NCBI RefSeq assembly: GCF_022059845.1
Contig: NZ_CP091851.1
Coordinates: forward strand, 4,763,501-4,827,500
Length of the DNA: 64,000 nt
Direction: 5' to 3'
DNA from: Terrirubrum flagellatum
Lineage (GTDB): Bacteria > Pseudomonadota > Alphaproteobacteria > Rhizobiales > Beijerinckiaceae
Positions 53,383-64,000 of this stretch are shown here, piece by piece. The translations under genes and the position numbers were made by a program. Numbering within the stretch: the stretch's first letter is position 1; each line of letters begins with the position of its first letter. The notes under the pieces were generated by a model, which was not told where the DNA came from, searched no databases, and worked only from the letters and a program-made list of their open reading frames with translations.

Positions 53383-54492
53383 ATGTCCGCAAAACGCCCC
53401 GTTCCCCGCGCCAGCGTGATGGCGATCGAAGCCTACCAGCCCGGCAAGTCGACTGCGCCGGCCGGCGTGAAGCTGCACAAGCTCTCCTCCAATGAAACGC
53501 CGCTCGGGCCGAGCCCGAAGGCGGTCGAGGCGTTTCAGAAAGTCGCGGCGAAACTCGAACTTTATCCCGATGGGTCTTCGACGCGCCTGCGCGAAGCGAT
53601 CGCGGCGAAATACGGCCTCGACGCCGGCCATATCATCTGCGGCAACGGATCGGACGATCTGCTTTCGCTGATCTCCAACACCTATCTCGAGCCCGGCGAC
53701 GAGGCGATCTATTCGCAGTACGGATTCGTCGTCTATCCCATCGCGATTCAGGCCGCCGGCGCGAAGCCGGTGATGGTTCCCGAAAAGAATCTCACCGCTG
53801 ATGTCGATGCGATCCTCGCGGCGGTGACGCCGAAGACGAAGATCGTCTTCCTCGCCAACCCCAACAATCCGACAGGCGTCTATCTCCCCTTCGACGAGGT
53901 GAAGCGCCTGCAGGCCGGCCTGCCGCCGCATGTGCTGCTCGTGCTCGATGCGGCCTATGCGGAATATGTCCGCCGCAACGACTATGCGTCGGGCGTCGAA
54001 CTCGTGGGAACGAGCGAGAACGTCATCATGACGCGCACCTTCTCGAAGATTCACGGGCTTGCGGCGCTGCGCATCGGCTGGGCCTATGCGCCCACCCATG
54101 TGATCGATGCGATGAACCGCATCCGCGGCGCGTTCAACGTCAACTCAGCGGCCATCGAAGCCGGCATCGCGGCTCTCGCCGATGATGCGCATATGGCGAA
54201 GGCGCTCGATCACAATGATCGCTGGCTTTCCTGGCTGACGGACGAGTTGACGAAGCTCGGGCTTTCCGTGACGCCGAGCGTCGCGAATTTCCTGCTCGTC
54301 CATTTCCCGACGACCCCAGGCAAGACAGCGAAGGAAGCCGATGCGTTCCTGACCGCGCGCGGGCTGATCCTGCGCCGTCTCGAACCCTATCATCTCGCGG
54401 GCGCGCTGCGCCTGACGGTCGGCGATGAAGAGGCGAACCGAAAGGTCGTCGCGGCGCTGACAGAGTTCATGAAGGGCGACGCGCGTGCCTGA
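53383..54492 (+). CDS. hisC: Histidinol-phosphate / aromatic aminotransferase HisC
   Basis: 369 residues from ATG 53383 (a GTG at 53374 is possible). Fold-type I PLP enzyme: [54 protein letters not shown], and the PLP lysine in [21 protein letters not shown]. It may act on histidinol phosphate or, given its position between chorismate mutase and prephenate dehydrogenase, on prephenate or phenylpyruvate. It overlaps tyrC by 8 bp. Confidence 0.93.
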   Translation: MSAKRPVPRASVMAIEAYQPGKSTAPAGVKLHKLSSNETPLGPSPKAVEAFQKVAAKLELYPDGSSTRLREAIAAKYGLDAGHIICGNGSDDLLSLISNTYLEPGDEAIYSQYGFVVYPIAIQAAGAKPVMVPEKNLTADVDAILAAVTPKTKIVFLANPNNPTGVYLPFDEVKRLQAGLPPHVLLVLDAAYAEYVRRNDYASGVELVGTSENVIMTRTFSKIHGLAALRIGWAYAPTHVIDAMNRIRGAFNVNSAAIEAGIAALADDAHMAKALDHNDRWLSWLTDELTKLGLSVTPSVANFLLVHFPTTPGKTAKEADAFLTARGLILRRLEPYHLAGALRLTVGDEEANRKVVAALTEFMKGDARA

Positions 54493-55432
54493 TCATCTCG
54501 GCTCAGCGCTTCCGGCGCCGCTCTTCAATTCGGTCGCACTGATCGGGCTCGGCCTCATCGGGTCCTCGATCGCGCGCGCGATACGAAAGAAAAATCTCGC
54601 GGCTCGCATTGTCGCAATCGACGCCGACTACGATGTGGCGGCGCGCGTGCGTGAACTCGACATTGCCGATCAGGTTGAGACGGACGCAGCTCTTGGCGTG
54701 CGTGATTGCGATCTCGTCATTTTGTGCGTGCCCGTTGGCGCCAACGCGTCAGTCGCGCAGGCCATCGCGCCGGCGCTGGCCAAGGGCGCGATCCTGTCCG
54801 ATGTCGGTTCTGTCAAGACCGCGGTGGTGCGCGATGTCGCGCCGCATCTGCCTGACCATGTCCATTTCATTCCGGCGCATCCTGTCGCCGGCACCGAGCA
54901 GTCGGGCCCTGACGCAGGCTTCCCCACCCTGTTTCTCAATCGCTGGTGCATCTTGACGCCGCCTTTCGGAACCGACGCAGAAGCGGTCGAGAGATTGCGC
55001 GGTTTTTGGGAGATGATCGGCGCCAATGTCGAAACCATGTCGCCGGAGCATCACGACCGGGTGCTCGCGATCACCAGCCACATCCCCCATCTCATCGCCT
55101 ACAACATCGTCGGCACCGCCGCCGATCTCGAAGAGGTGACGCAGTCGGAGGTGATCAAATTCTCGGCCGGCGGCTTCCGCGACTTCACCCGCATCGCCGC
55201 CTCCGATCCGACCATGTGGCGCGACGTGTTCCTCAACAACAAGGAAGCGGTGCTCGAAACGCTTGGCCGTTTTCAGGAGGATCTGTTCTCGCTGCAGCGG
55301 GCGATCCGCTGGGGCGAGGGCGACAAGCTGTTCGATCTGTTTACGCGCACCCGCGCCATCCGCCGCGGCATTGTCCAGCAGGGACAGGAGACGGCCGCGC
55401 CGGACTTCGGGAGATCGCGGCCGGAATCATAA
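54485..55432 (+). CDS. tyrC: Prephenate/arogenate dehydrogenase
   Basis: 315 residues starting at GTG 54485, overlapping hisC. NAD(P)-binding start [20 protein letters not shown], then [40 protein letters not shown], and the catalytic-domain [22 protein letters not shown] and [28 protein letters not shown]. It makes the last or penultimate step to tyrosine. Confidence 0.95.
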   Translation: MPDHLGSALPAPLFNSVALIGLGLIGSSIARAIRKKNLAARIVAIDADYDVAARVRELDIADQVETDAALGVRDCDLVILCVPVGANASVAQAIAPALAKGAILSDVGSVKTAVVRDVAPHLPDHVHFIPAHPVAGTEQSGPDAGFPTLFLNRWCILTPPFGTDAEAVERLRGFWEMIGANVETMSPEHHDRVLAITSHIPHLIAYNIVGTAADLEEVTQSEVIKFSAGGFRDFTRIAASDPTMWRDVFLNNKEAVLETLGRFQEDLFSLQRAIRWGEGDKLFDLFTRTRAIRRGIVQQGQETAAPDFGRSRPES

Positions 55433-55535
55433 CGGCCGCGAAATTTCTGCAAACTCGTTCGAAATTTACTCAGATTCGCAATTAATCCTTCGAAAACGGA
55501 GCGCAGCCTTCTCCCAAAGTCCGGAGAAACGCCTG

Positions 55536-55949
55536 ATGCTCAAGCGATTCCTGACGATCTGGGTGGCGCATGGCGCGCTGTTGTGGGCCTACGCTAACGC
55601 CGCACTCAATTCCCCTTCCATGGCGGCAACGTCGCTGGCGCTGGCCCTCGTGACGGCCGGCGTCTTCATGCTGGTCTTTGCAGGAACGAGGCGGGCGCTG
55701 CAATTCGAGGATGTTGGCGCCTTCGCAGCGGCATGCGCATTGATTGCCGTTTTCTCCGCCGTATTCTTTCAGCGTCAGGCCGAGATCGCCGCGCTGGTCC
55801 GCGGCGTCCAGCCCGCCATCATGCAGCAGGCGCCAACGATTGCAGGTTGGAGAGAGCTCATGACCCTTCTCGCTCTGCTTTTTGTCGGCGCCGCTGCGGG
55901 CCTCTGGTTCGGCGGCGAGCAGAAGAAGGTCATGCGGCGCAGAGCCTAG
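55536..55949 (+). CDS. Small polytopic membrane protein
   Basis: 137 residues from ATG 55536 with GGAGA at 55522-55526. About four hydrophobic segments: LTIWVAHGALLWAYANAAL, ATSLALALVTAGVFMLVFAG, AFAAACALIAVFSAVFFQ and LMTLLALLFVGAAAGLWFGG, ending KKVMRRRA. No family recognised. It lies 103 bp after tyrC and is convergent with a GNAT gene. Confidence 0.65.
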   Translation: MLKRFLTIWVAHGALLWAYANAALNSPSMAATSLALALVTAGVFMLVFAGTRRALQFEDVGAFAAACALIAVFSAVFFQRQAEIAALVRGVQPAIMQQAPTIAGWRELMTLLALLFVGAAAGLWFGGEQKKVMRRRA

Positions 55950-55962
55950 CGGTCGAGCGCGA

Positions 55963-56418
55963 TCAGGCCAATCGTCGCCAGACATAGCGGACGTCAGGCT
56001 CACGCTCTTCATTGGCGGAGCCGTCGGTTTCCTCGATGGCGGTGAATCCCCGCGTTTCGTAGAAGCGTCGCGCCGCGAGATTTTTCTGAAACGTCCAGAG
56101 TTGAAGCTCGGCATGGGTCGCCCGCGCTTGTGTGAGCAGCGCCGAGCCGACTCCGCGACCGTGGTGAGCCGGCAGAACATAAAGCTGATCGATCCAGCCT
56201 TCGCGGAAGGCGATGATGCCGATCAGATCATGCGCGGCAAACGCGCCCCACAATTCGCATTGCTGGAAGAGCCGTTCGCGAAAATAGGCGCGATCCTCGT
56301 CCGGCGTATGCAATCCCGCAAGCCAGGGCAGTCGCTCGTCAAAGGAGATGCGATGGACGCGCGCGGCGTCATCCATATCGTCGAGTGTGAGGTTGCGAAG
56401 CGCGTAAGCCCTCGACAA
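55963..56418 (-). CDS. GNAT family N-acetyltransferase
   Basis: 151 residues. Features: YALRNLTLDDMDDAARVHRISFDERLPWLAGLHTPDEDRAYFRE, the acetyl-CoA region IDQLYVLPAHHGRGVGSALLTQA (loop HHGRGVG), and LQLWTFQKNLAARRFYETRGF. Substrate unknown. It lies 9 bp after the DUF2125 gene, probably in the same transcript. Confidence 0.87.
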   Translation of the reverse strand: MSRAYALRNLTLDDMDDAARVHRISFDERLPWLAGLHTPDEDRAYFRERLFQQCELWGAFAAHDLIGIIAFREGWIDQLYVLPAHHGRGVGSALLTQARATHAELQLWTFQKNLAARRFYETRGFTAIEETDGSANEEREPDVRYVWRRLA

Positions 56419-56427
56419 TGCGCCGCC

Positions 56428-57420
56428 TCAATAAAGCGGCGCGAGCGTCGCGATGCGCAGAGGCCCGAGCATCACGCGGCCGTCGCGCAGCGTGACGGCG
56501 AAGGGCAATCCTTTCGGCGCGCCGCCTGAAGGGCGAATATTGAAGAGGCCGCCGAGAGCGCCGGCGCCGCGCGCCAGCAGTTGCTCGAAGCCCGCCGCCG
56601 TTCCCTCGACGCGGCCGGCGACGCGATGTTCGTCATCGAGGGCGAACTCGCCTGTCGCGTCGAGCGCGATGCGTCCGCGCGCGATTTTCAGTTGCGCTAC
56701 AGTGATTTTCCCGCCCGACAGCCGCCAGCGCTCGGCGATGTCGATCGGATTGCCAGGTCCGATCGCATCACCGCGCGTGAGCGTCGCGCGCAGCGTGAGA
56801 TCGCCGGGATCGTTCGAGCCGGCGAGATTGTCGATCAAAGCCGATGCGACGCCCTTGCCGTCGACGGCGAGATCAAAGGATGGCGCGTCAGGAGACACGT
56901 CCGGCGTCTGGCGCAAATGCGTTTCAAGCGAGCCGGCCTTTGCGATCTGAAATTCGCCTGACGCGTCGACTTGCGCCGCGCGAAAGCCTTCGAGCACGCT
57001 GTCATAGGCCGCAAGCCGTCCGCCTGAAATCTGCGTGCTCATGCGAAGCTGCGTCCAGTTCGCGGTGAATTTCTGGCCGGAGGGGAGAATCGCCTGCGCC
57101 GGCCCGTCGAGTTCCGCGATGACATGGTTCGGCCGGTAGGCGAGCGCGACGGCGCGCAGCGGCCCAGCAGTGACGGTCACCGGCGCGCGCGCATCTTCGA
57201 GCGTGACGGATGAGCAGCTCAGCTCGAAGCGGAAGGGATAGCCGCTGATATTCTGACCGTGACAGGTCCAGCGCCGGCCGGATTCGCTTTCGCGGCTCAT
57301 CCAGTTGGCGATCGCGGTCCCCGTGACATGCGAGCCGACGAACCAGTAGCCGCTCCAGATCACGCCGAGCGCGATCAGCAGGAGAGGCGGCGCCAGCAGG
57401 GCTTTTCGGGAAGCGGCCAT
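56428..57420 (-). CDS. DUF2125 exported protein
   Basis: 330 residues. An N-terminal membrane anchor (LLAPPLLLIALGVIWSGYWFVG) is followed by a long beta-rich domain with the DUF2125 marks: AIANWMSRESESGRRWTCHGQNISGYPFRFELSCSSVTLED (two cysteines that can pair) and repeated amphipathic strands similar to AsmA-like lipid-transfer proteins. Function not established. Near ccmB, whose stop is 63 bp upstream. Confidence 0.88.
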   Translation of the reverse strand: MAASRKALLAPPLLLIALGVIWSGYWFVGSHVTGTAIANWMSRESESGRRWTCHGQNISGYPFRFELSCSSVTLEDARAPVTVTAGPLRAVALAYRPNHVIAELDGPAQAILPSGQKFTANWTQLRMSTQISGGRLAAYDSVLEGFRAAQVDASGEFQIAKAGSLETHLRQTPDVSPDAPSFDLAVDGKGVASALIDNLAGSNDPGDLTLRATLTRGDAIGPGNPIDIAERWRLSGGKITVAQLKIARGRIALDATGEFALDDEHRVAGRVEGTAAGFEQLLARGAGALGGLFNIRPSGGAPKGLPFAVTLRDGRVMLGPLRIATLAPLY

Positions 57421-57483
57421 CGGAGATTCGCAAAGGGGGGAGTGGCTATGTCGCCGTCGCAGGCGGCGGAAGCAAGGCGCGCC

Positions 57484-58143
57484 CTAATCTTCCATGCGCA
57501 ATGCGGCCGCGCTTGCAAGCACGCCGACGACGATGGCGACCAAGGTGATTGCGCAGAGAATGAGGAATGGCGCACGGAAGGGCAACGCGCCGCCGAGAGC
57601 CGCCGAGACGCCGAAAATCAGCGTTGGCAAGGTCAGCGGCAGCACAAGTATCGAACTGAGAAGACCGCCGCGGCGGATGCGCGCCGTAAGCGCTGCGCCG
57701 ATCGAGCCGATGGCGGTCAGGGCCGGCGTGCCGACCAGAAGCGTCAGCGCGAGAGGCGCCATGGCGGAGGGGTCGAGCGCTAGCAGAAGGCCGAGAAGCG
57801 GCGAAGCGATCACAAGCGGCAGGCCTGACAGCAGCCAGTGGGCGATCATCTTCGCGAGAACGATCACCTCCAGCGGCGCGTCCGCCATGCGCAGCATGTC
57901 GAGCGATCCATCCTCGGCGTCCGCCTGAAACAGCCGGTCGAGGCCAAGCAACATCGCCAGCAGCGCGCCGGTCCACAGCATCGCGGCCGAAATGCGCGAC
58001 AGGAGAACCGGATCGGGGCCGATCGCGAAGGGAATCACAGCCACGATCATCAGGAAGAAGATCAGGCCAAGCTCGAATCCGCCGCCGATGCGCAGCGACA
58101 GCAGCAGATCGCGCCTGACGACCGCGAGGAGCGCGCGGATCAT
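57484..58143 (-). CDS. ccmB: Heme exporter protein CcmB
   Basis: 219 residues with six membrane segments. Start MIRALLAVVRRDLLLSLRIGGGFELGLIFFLMIVAVIPFAIGPDP, then AAMLWTGALLAMLLGLDRLFQADAEDGSLDMLRMADAPLEVIVLAKMIAHWLLSGLPLVIASPLLGLLLAL, which is the CcmB signature. It is the membrane subunit of the CcmAB ATPase that releases holo-CcmE. It overlaps ccmA by 4 bp. ccmC-D-G are at 31.3-32.8 kb, not next to it. Confidence 0.96.
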   Translation of the reverse strand: MIRALLAVVRRDLLLSLRIGGGFELGLIFFLMIVAVIPFAIGPDPVLLSRISAAMLWTGALLAMLLGLDRLFQADAEDGSLDMLRMADAPLEVIVLAKMIAHWLLSGLPLVIASPLLGLLLALDPSAMAPLALTLLVGTPALTAIGSIGAALTARIRRGGLLSSILVLPLTLPTLIFGVSAALGGALPFRAPFLILCAITLVAIVVGVLASAAALRMED

Positions 58144-58775
58144 GGCGGGCCGTCCGGCGCCGACGGCCTGACCTTCGGGCCGAGCGCGAGCCGTTCGACG
58201 TCAGGCCAGGCGAGCGGCTGGTGACTGGCGCAGACGATGAGACCGCCATCGGCGCGATGGCGCGCGACCGCCGCATCGAGCAGCCTCGCGGCGGGTTCGT
58301 CGAGACCGCTCAGCGGCTCGTCCAGAAGCCAGATCGCGCGGGCGCTGCAGCTCAGTCGGGCGAGGGCGGCGCGCCGGCGCTGGCCGGTCGACAACCAGCC
58401 GCAGGGCGTGTCGGCGATGCGGATCAAGTTCCACGCGTCAAGCACATCGTCGGCGGAGTGGCGCGCGCCAGTGGACTCAGCCGCCAGCCAGAAATCGACA
58501 TGCTCGCGGAGATTCAAAGCCAGCTTAAGGGCGTTGGAGACGCCAATCAAGCACGAATGTTCCGGGAGCGGAATATCATCATCCGGCTCGGGCCGGACGC
58601 CGCCGCCTGTGGCGTTGAGCAATCCCGCGAGAATCCGCAAAAGACTTGTCTTTCCAACGCCATTCGGCCCGGTCAGGAGGAGCGCTCCGCCGCTGTTCAC
58701 CGTGAAGGACAGCCCCTCGAACAGGGTGCGCTCGCTCCGGCGGCAGGTCAGGTTCTCTGCAATCAGCCGCACCAT
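58140..58775 (-). CDS. ccmA: Heme exporter ATP-binding protein CcmA
   Basis: 211 residues. Walker A LLTGPNGVGKTSLLRILAGLL, signature LSTGQRRRAALARL (STGQ instead of SGGQ, common in CcmA), Walker B AIWLLDEPLSGLD and the switch His in VCASHQPLAW. With CcmB it powers release of heme-loaded CcmE. Divergent from acnA, the usual arrangement in Rhizobiales. Confidence 0.96.
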   Translation of the reverse strand: MVRLIAENLTCRRSERTLFEGLSFTVNSGGALLLTGPNGVGKTSLLRILAGLLNATGGGVRPEPDDDIPLPEHSCLIGVSNALKLALNLREHVDFWLAAESTGARHSADDVLDAWNLIRIADTPCGWLSTGQRRRAALARLSCSARAIWLLDEPLSGLDEPAARLLDAAVARHRADGGLIVCASHQPLAWPDVERLALGPKVRPSAPDGPP

Positions 58776-58871
58776 CGTTCCGCATCAGGAATGAGTTTGC
58801 GCAGAGCGACGCGGCGGCGGCTCGGCTGGCTCATCAATGTGGCGGAACCATGTAGCGGTCAATCCGGAATT

Positions 58872-58883
58872 GTTCTATAGAAC
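58872..58883. promoter_or_regulatory. Palindrome GTTCTATAGAAC in the acnA / ccmA promoter gap
   Basis: Perfect 12-bp palindrome in the 281-bp gap between divergent ccmA and acnA. It may be an operator for a metal or redox regulator, or simply contain a -10 (TATAGA). It does not match the Irr (AGAA-TTCT) or SOS (direct GTTC) patterns. The rest of the gap shows no gene. Confidence 0.35.
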
Positions 58884-59056
58884 GGCTGTCCGCGCCGCGC
58901 CTTTCAGGTCCCGGGCACCCCCGGAGCGGCGCGCGCTCCCTAGCGCCTTGCCGGCAGCGGAACGGCCTGTCCAAATCAGCCGTTCCGGGGCCGTCTCAGG
59001 ACCTCAACCGGCCGCATTCGCGACCGCTGTGATGTTGCTGCCCAAAGGACCTGTCC

Positions 59057-61783
<2,727 letters not shown>

Positions 61784-61792
61784 CTGAAAAAG

Positions 61793-61814
61793 GGGCCGGG
61801 AGCGATCCCGGCCC
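61793..61814 (+). terminator. Hairpin terminator after acnA
   Basis: 8-bp stem GGGCCGGG/CCCGGCCC with loop AGCGAT, preceded by AAAAA and followed by TATCCTGTT. It starts 9 bp after the acnA stop. The T-run is weak. Confidence 0.7.
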
Positions 61815-61926
61815 TATCCTGTTGAGAGAAAATACATTTGCCTGACGCTGCGGCTCTCGCATTTTGGTGATCGCCTGTCATGAGACGTGACTTTGCCTGC
61901 GCCGCGTCCCGTCTTATCTTACGCTC

Positions 61927-62685
61927 ATGAATTTCCCTCGCGCCGTTGCATGCCTGTTCGCCGCCGCCTTTGGCGTGGCCGGGCTGTCGCGCGCCGCATC
62001 GTCGGAAAGCGCCACGTCGCCGCGCATGGTGGTCGAGCTGTTCACGTCGCAGGGCTGCTCATCCTGCCCGCCGGCTGACGCGCTGCTGGCGAAGCTGGCG
62101 AAAGAGCCTGACGTGATCGCGCTGTCGCTGCCGGTCGATTACTGGGATTATCTCGGCTGGAAAGACACGCTGGCGACGCCGGCGCACACCAAGCGCCAGA
62201 AGGGCTATTCGATCGCGCGCGGCGACCGCCAGGTCTATACGCCGCAGGCGGTTGTCGACGGCGTCGCCCATTGCGTCGGCTCCAATCGCGCGGAGATCGA
62301 GAAGGCGGCGAAGGAGTCGCGCGGTCGCGACAGCGCGCTGACCGTCGCAGTGTCGTTGCGTCGCGGCGATGACGGTCAATGGTCGGCGCAACTTCCCGCG
62401 GCGCCTGCTGTGACCGGCGCGCAGGTCGTCGTGATGAGCGTGACCAAATCACGCGAGATTGCGATCGGTCGTGGCGAGAACGCTGACAGGAAGATCACCT
62501 ACACCAATATCGTGCGCGGCATCACGCCGCTCGGAGAATGGAGCGGCGCAGCGAAAGCCATTCCGATCGAGGCGTCTGCGATCTCGGGCGAAGGCGTCGA
62601 TGGATTCGTCGTTTTCGTGCAGGTCTTCACGCCGCAGGGCAAGCCGGGCGCGATTCTCGGCGCGGCGAAGAGCGAAGGGCTCTGA
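61927..62685 (+). CDS. DUF1223 exported thioredoxin-like protein
   Basis: 252 residues. Signal peptide to about AASS, then a thioredoxin-like domain with MVVELFTSQGCSSCPPADALLAKLAKEPDVIALSLPVDYWDYLGWKDTLA: the CSSC pair is the putative redox site. The block RQKGYSIARGDRQVYTPQAVVDG is typical of DUF1223. Location periplasmic. Natural partner unknown. It lies 143 bp after acnA. Confidence 0.9.
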   Translation: MNFPRAVACLFAAAFGVAGLSRAASSESATSPRMVVELFTSQGCSSCPPADALLAKLAKEPDVIALSLPVDYWDYLGWKDTLATPAHTKRQKGYSIARGDRQVYTPQAVVDGVAHCVGSNRAEIEKAAKESRGRDSALTVAVSLRRGDDGQWSAQLPAAPAVTGAQVVVMSVTKSREIAIGRGENADRKITYTNIVRGITPLGEWSGAAKAIPIEASAISGEGVDGFVVFVQVFTPQGKPGAILGAAKSEGL

Positions 62686-62712
62686 CGCAGCTTTTGCGCG
62701 GCCGCGAATTTC

Positions 62713-63330
62713 TCAGATCACGATCACCTTATCCGGCAACTCGTTGCGATCGTTCTCGCGCGGCGGCGCGGCTTCGGCGAGCATCTGGCCGCACCGGCCG
62801 ATCGCCGTGACAAGACCATCCGCGAGCTGATTGCGCGCGACTGCATCACGCAGCGCTTCCGCGACCGGACGCCACTGGGCCTCGCTGATCTTCAGCGCGA
62901 TGCTGTCATCGCCCATGATCTCGACATAGCGCTCGGCCATCGCGACGAAGACCAGCACGCCGGACCGGTTCACCGTGCGATGCAGCCCCTGCGCGAAGAA
63001 ATGCTCCTTCGCCGACATGCGGGCGCGCCGGTTCCTGATCCAGGGCGGCGTCATCGCCGCGCGGCGCGAGCGCGGGAATGAGAGCGCGATCGCCAGCGCC
63101 GCGAAGACGCAGAGCTGGGTGAAATAGATCGTCCAGGCTGTCAGCGTGGTGATCCAGATCAACGGCCAGGGCCAGAGCAGTGCGGCGAGCGTGGCCCAGA
63201 GGATCGGCGCCGCCCAATAGTCGCTCGCCGACCGCATCGTGACGCAGATGATCTCCGCGGCCGTCGATTGTTCGGCGTCGGCGATCGCCTTGGCGATGCG
63301 CGCGCGGTCCTCTTCCGACATCGGCGTCAT
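62713..63330 (-). CDS. TPM-domain membrane protein
   Basis: 205 residues (a second ATG at 63321). The TPM domain is split: EDRARIAKAIADAEQSTAAEIICVTMRSASDY at the N-terminus, then two membrane segments (AAPILWATLAALLWPWPLIW, ITTLTAWTIYFTQLCVFAALAIALSF), then HRTVNRSGVLVFVAMAERYVEIMGDDSIALKISEAQWRPVAEALRDAV and the final GLVTAIGRCGQMLAEAAPP. This matches the TPM/YgcG-related group of photosystem-assembly-like domains. Exact role unknown. Confidence 0.87.
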   Translation of the reverse strand: MTPMSEEDRARIAKAIADAEQSTAAEIICVTMRSASDYWAAPILWATLAALLWPWPLIWITTLTAWTIYFTQLCVFAALAIALSFPRSRRAAMTPPWIRNRRARMSAKEHFFAQGLHRTVNRSGVLVFVAMAERYVEIMGDDSIALKISEAQWRPVAEALRDAVARNQLADGLVTAIGRCGQMLAEAAPPRENDRNELPDKVIVI

Positions 63331-63409
63331 GCCGGCGTTCTCCTGGTGTCTGATGCGCCGACCATAGAGAGCGGCGGCGTCAAAGGGGAGGGGCTGAATT
63401 GCGCCCCTA

Positions 63410-63489
63410 GATCACGACGACTTTGGATTGAAACAATCCAAAGTCGTATTTGAGACATCGGATATATCCGATGTCTTAGTAACGTGATC
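63410..63489. repeat. Nested palindromic repeat with GATCACG/CGTGATC ends
   Basis: Outer arms GATCACG (63410-63416) and CGTGATC (63483-63489) enclose two hairpins: a 13-bp stem CGACTTTGGATTG/CAATCCAAAGTCG with loop AAA (63418-63446) and an 11-bp stem AGACATCGGAT/ATCCGATGTCT (63453-63476). The whole folds as a cruciform or three-way junction. The repeat at 5034-5161 has a related style. Confidence 0.75.
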
Positions 63490-63503
63490 GATTCCAAAAG
63501 TTT

Positions 63504-63554
63504 AGAGCGGGATTGGCGCGAAAAACCGGTTCCCACTTTTTCGCATCCCGCTCT
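63504..63554. repeat. Palindromic repeat with GTGGGAACCGG core, second copy
   Basis: Outer 10-bp arms AGAGCGGGAT/ATCCCGCTCT (63504-63513/63545-63554) enclose GCGAAAAA/TTTTTCGC (63518-63525/63537-63544) around CCGGTTCCCAC. The core is the reverse complement of that at 14953-14997. It lies 58 bp before the ggt start. Confidence 0.8.
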
Positions 63555-63612
63555 AGGCATGACGCCGCGCGGAACCGCGCCTATGCTTCGGAACCACCTC
63601 GAATGAGAGTCC

Positions 63613-64000
63613 CATGCGCGTTCTCCTTTCCGCCGCCCTCGGCGCGTCGCTCTCCATAATCGCGTCTCCATCGCAGGCGCAGTCGACGGTCGCGCCCGAG
63701 GCCGCTACGGGGCGCACCGCGAAGACGCTCGGCGTCACATCGCGCGACATGGTCGCGGCGGCCAATCCGCTGGCGACCGAGGCCGGCCGCGAAATCCTGC
63801 GCGCCGGCGGCAGCGCGGTCGACGCTGCGATCGCGGTTCAGCTCGTGCTCAATCTGGTGGAGCCACAAAGTTCGGGTCTCGGCGGCGGCGCGTTCATGGT
63901 GCATTGGGACCAGACGCGACGCTCCCTCTCGACGCTGGACGGACGTGAGGTCGCGCCGGCGGCCGCGACGCCGAACCTGTTCATGGGCGCTGACGGCAAG
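63613..64000 (+). CDS. ggt: Gamma-glutamyltransferase, N-terminal part (cut by window edge)
   Basis: The first 129 residues are readable before the window ends. A signal peptide (MRVLLSAALGASLSIIASPSQAQ) is followed by the GGT large-subunit start: RDMVAAANPLATEAGREILRAGGSAVDAAIAVQLVLNLVEPQSSGLGGGAFMVHWD, then LDGREVAPAAATPNLFM with the conserved Asp-Gly-Arg-Glu. The enzyme cleaves glutathione and transfers gamma-glutamyl groups in the periplasm. The autoprocessing Thr lies beyond the window. Confidence 0.93.

Overview
The window is a high-GC chromosomal segment that reads as an alphaproteobacterium of the Hyphomicrobiales (Rhizobiales). This rests on family content and neighbourhoods: rpsP-rimM-trmD, ftsY-yciB, ccmABCDG beside acnA, leuB/C/D with asd, xerD-aroK-aroB, metX-metW facing chorismate mutase-hisC-tyrC, an NdvA-type glucan exporter, and intergenic palindromes of rhizobial type. 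I do not assign a genus. I see no prophage, insertion sequence, CRISPR array, rRNA or tRNA. About 72 coding sequences are supported; the first (VOC protein) and last (gamma-glutamyltransferase) are cut by the window edges.

Layout. 0-3.2 kb: VOC protein, GNAT, then the rpsP-rimM-HAD-trmD operon. 3.2-5.2 kb: small accessory patch (lipoprotein, divergent HxlR regulator and SDR) with two clear operator-like sites and a hairpin-rich repeat. 5.2-18.2 kb: yciB-ftsY, RluA-type synthase, LysE exporter, asd, a sulfite-oxidase-type pair (sorAB-like), a metal transporter behind a Fur/Mur-like box, leuB. 18.3-21.7 kb: thiBPQ behind a TPP riboswitch. 22-31.2 kb: lytic transglycosylase, P450, RidA, leuD, metallopeptidase, a His-rich secreted protein, leuC, a DUF4198 protein behind a Zur-like box, rplS. 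31.2-32.8 kb: ccmG-ccmD-ccmC. 32.8-41.8 kb: LysR regulator facing an unusual three-gene operon (membrane-anchored nucleotidyltransferase, GNAT, isochorismatase-type hydrolase), an MscS channel with a 12-C tract upstream, a DUF2235-like hydrolase, motB-motA. 41.9-49.9 kb: ndvA, a PheC-like periplasmic dehydratase, a CNNM/CorC protein, aroB-aroK, xerD, a Tat-exported DUF6454-like protein. 50-58.8 kb: metW-metX, chorismate mutase-hisC-tyrC, DUF2125, ccmB-ccmA. 59-64 kb: acnA, DUF1223, TPM-domain protein, start of ggt.

How it fits together. Much of the window is central metabolism: leucine (leuBCD), aspartate family and methionine (asd, metXW), shikimate to aromatic amino acids (aroKB, chorismate mutase, hisC, tyrC, pheC-like), thiamine uptake and cytochrome c maturation. 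Two rearrangements stand out. rplS is about 28 kb from trmD and in opposite orientation, and inverting the interval between them would restore the usual rpsP-rimM-trmD-rplS order. ccmAB and ccmCDG are separated by about 25 kb.

The best candidate for something undescribed is the operon at 33905-36370. Other points of interest are the Zur-box/DUF4198 gene, the PheC-like protein together with a chorismate mutase whose C-terminal half may be a decayed dehydratase, the His-rich secreted protein, and several clean palindromic operators beside genes of unknown function.
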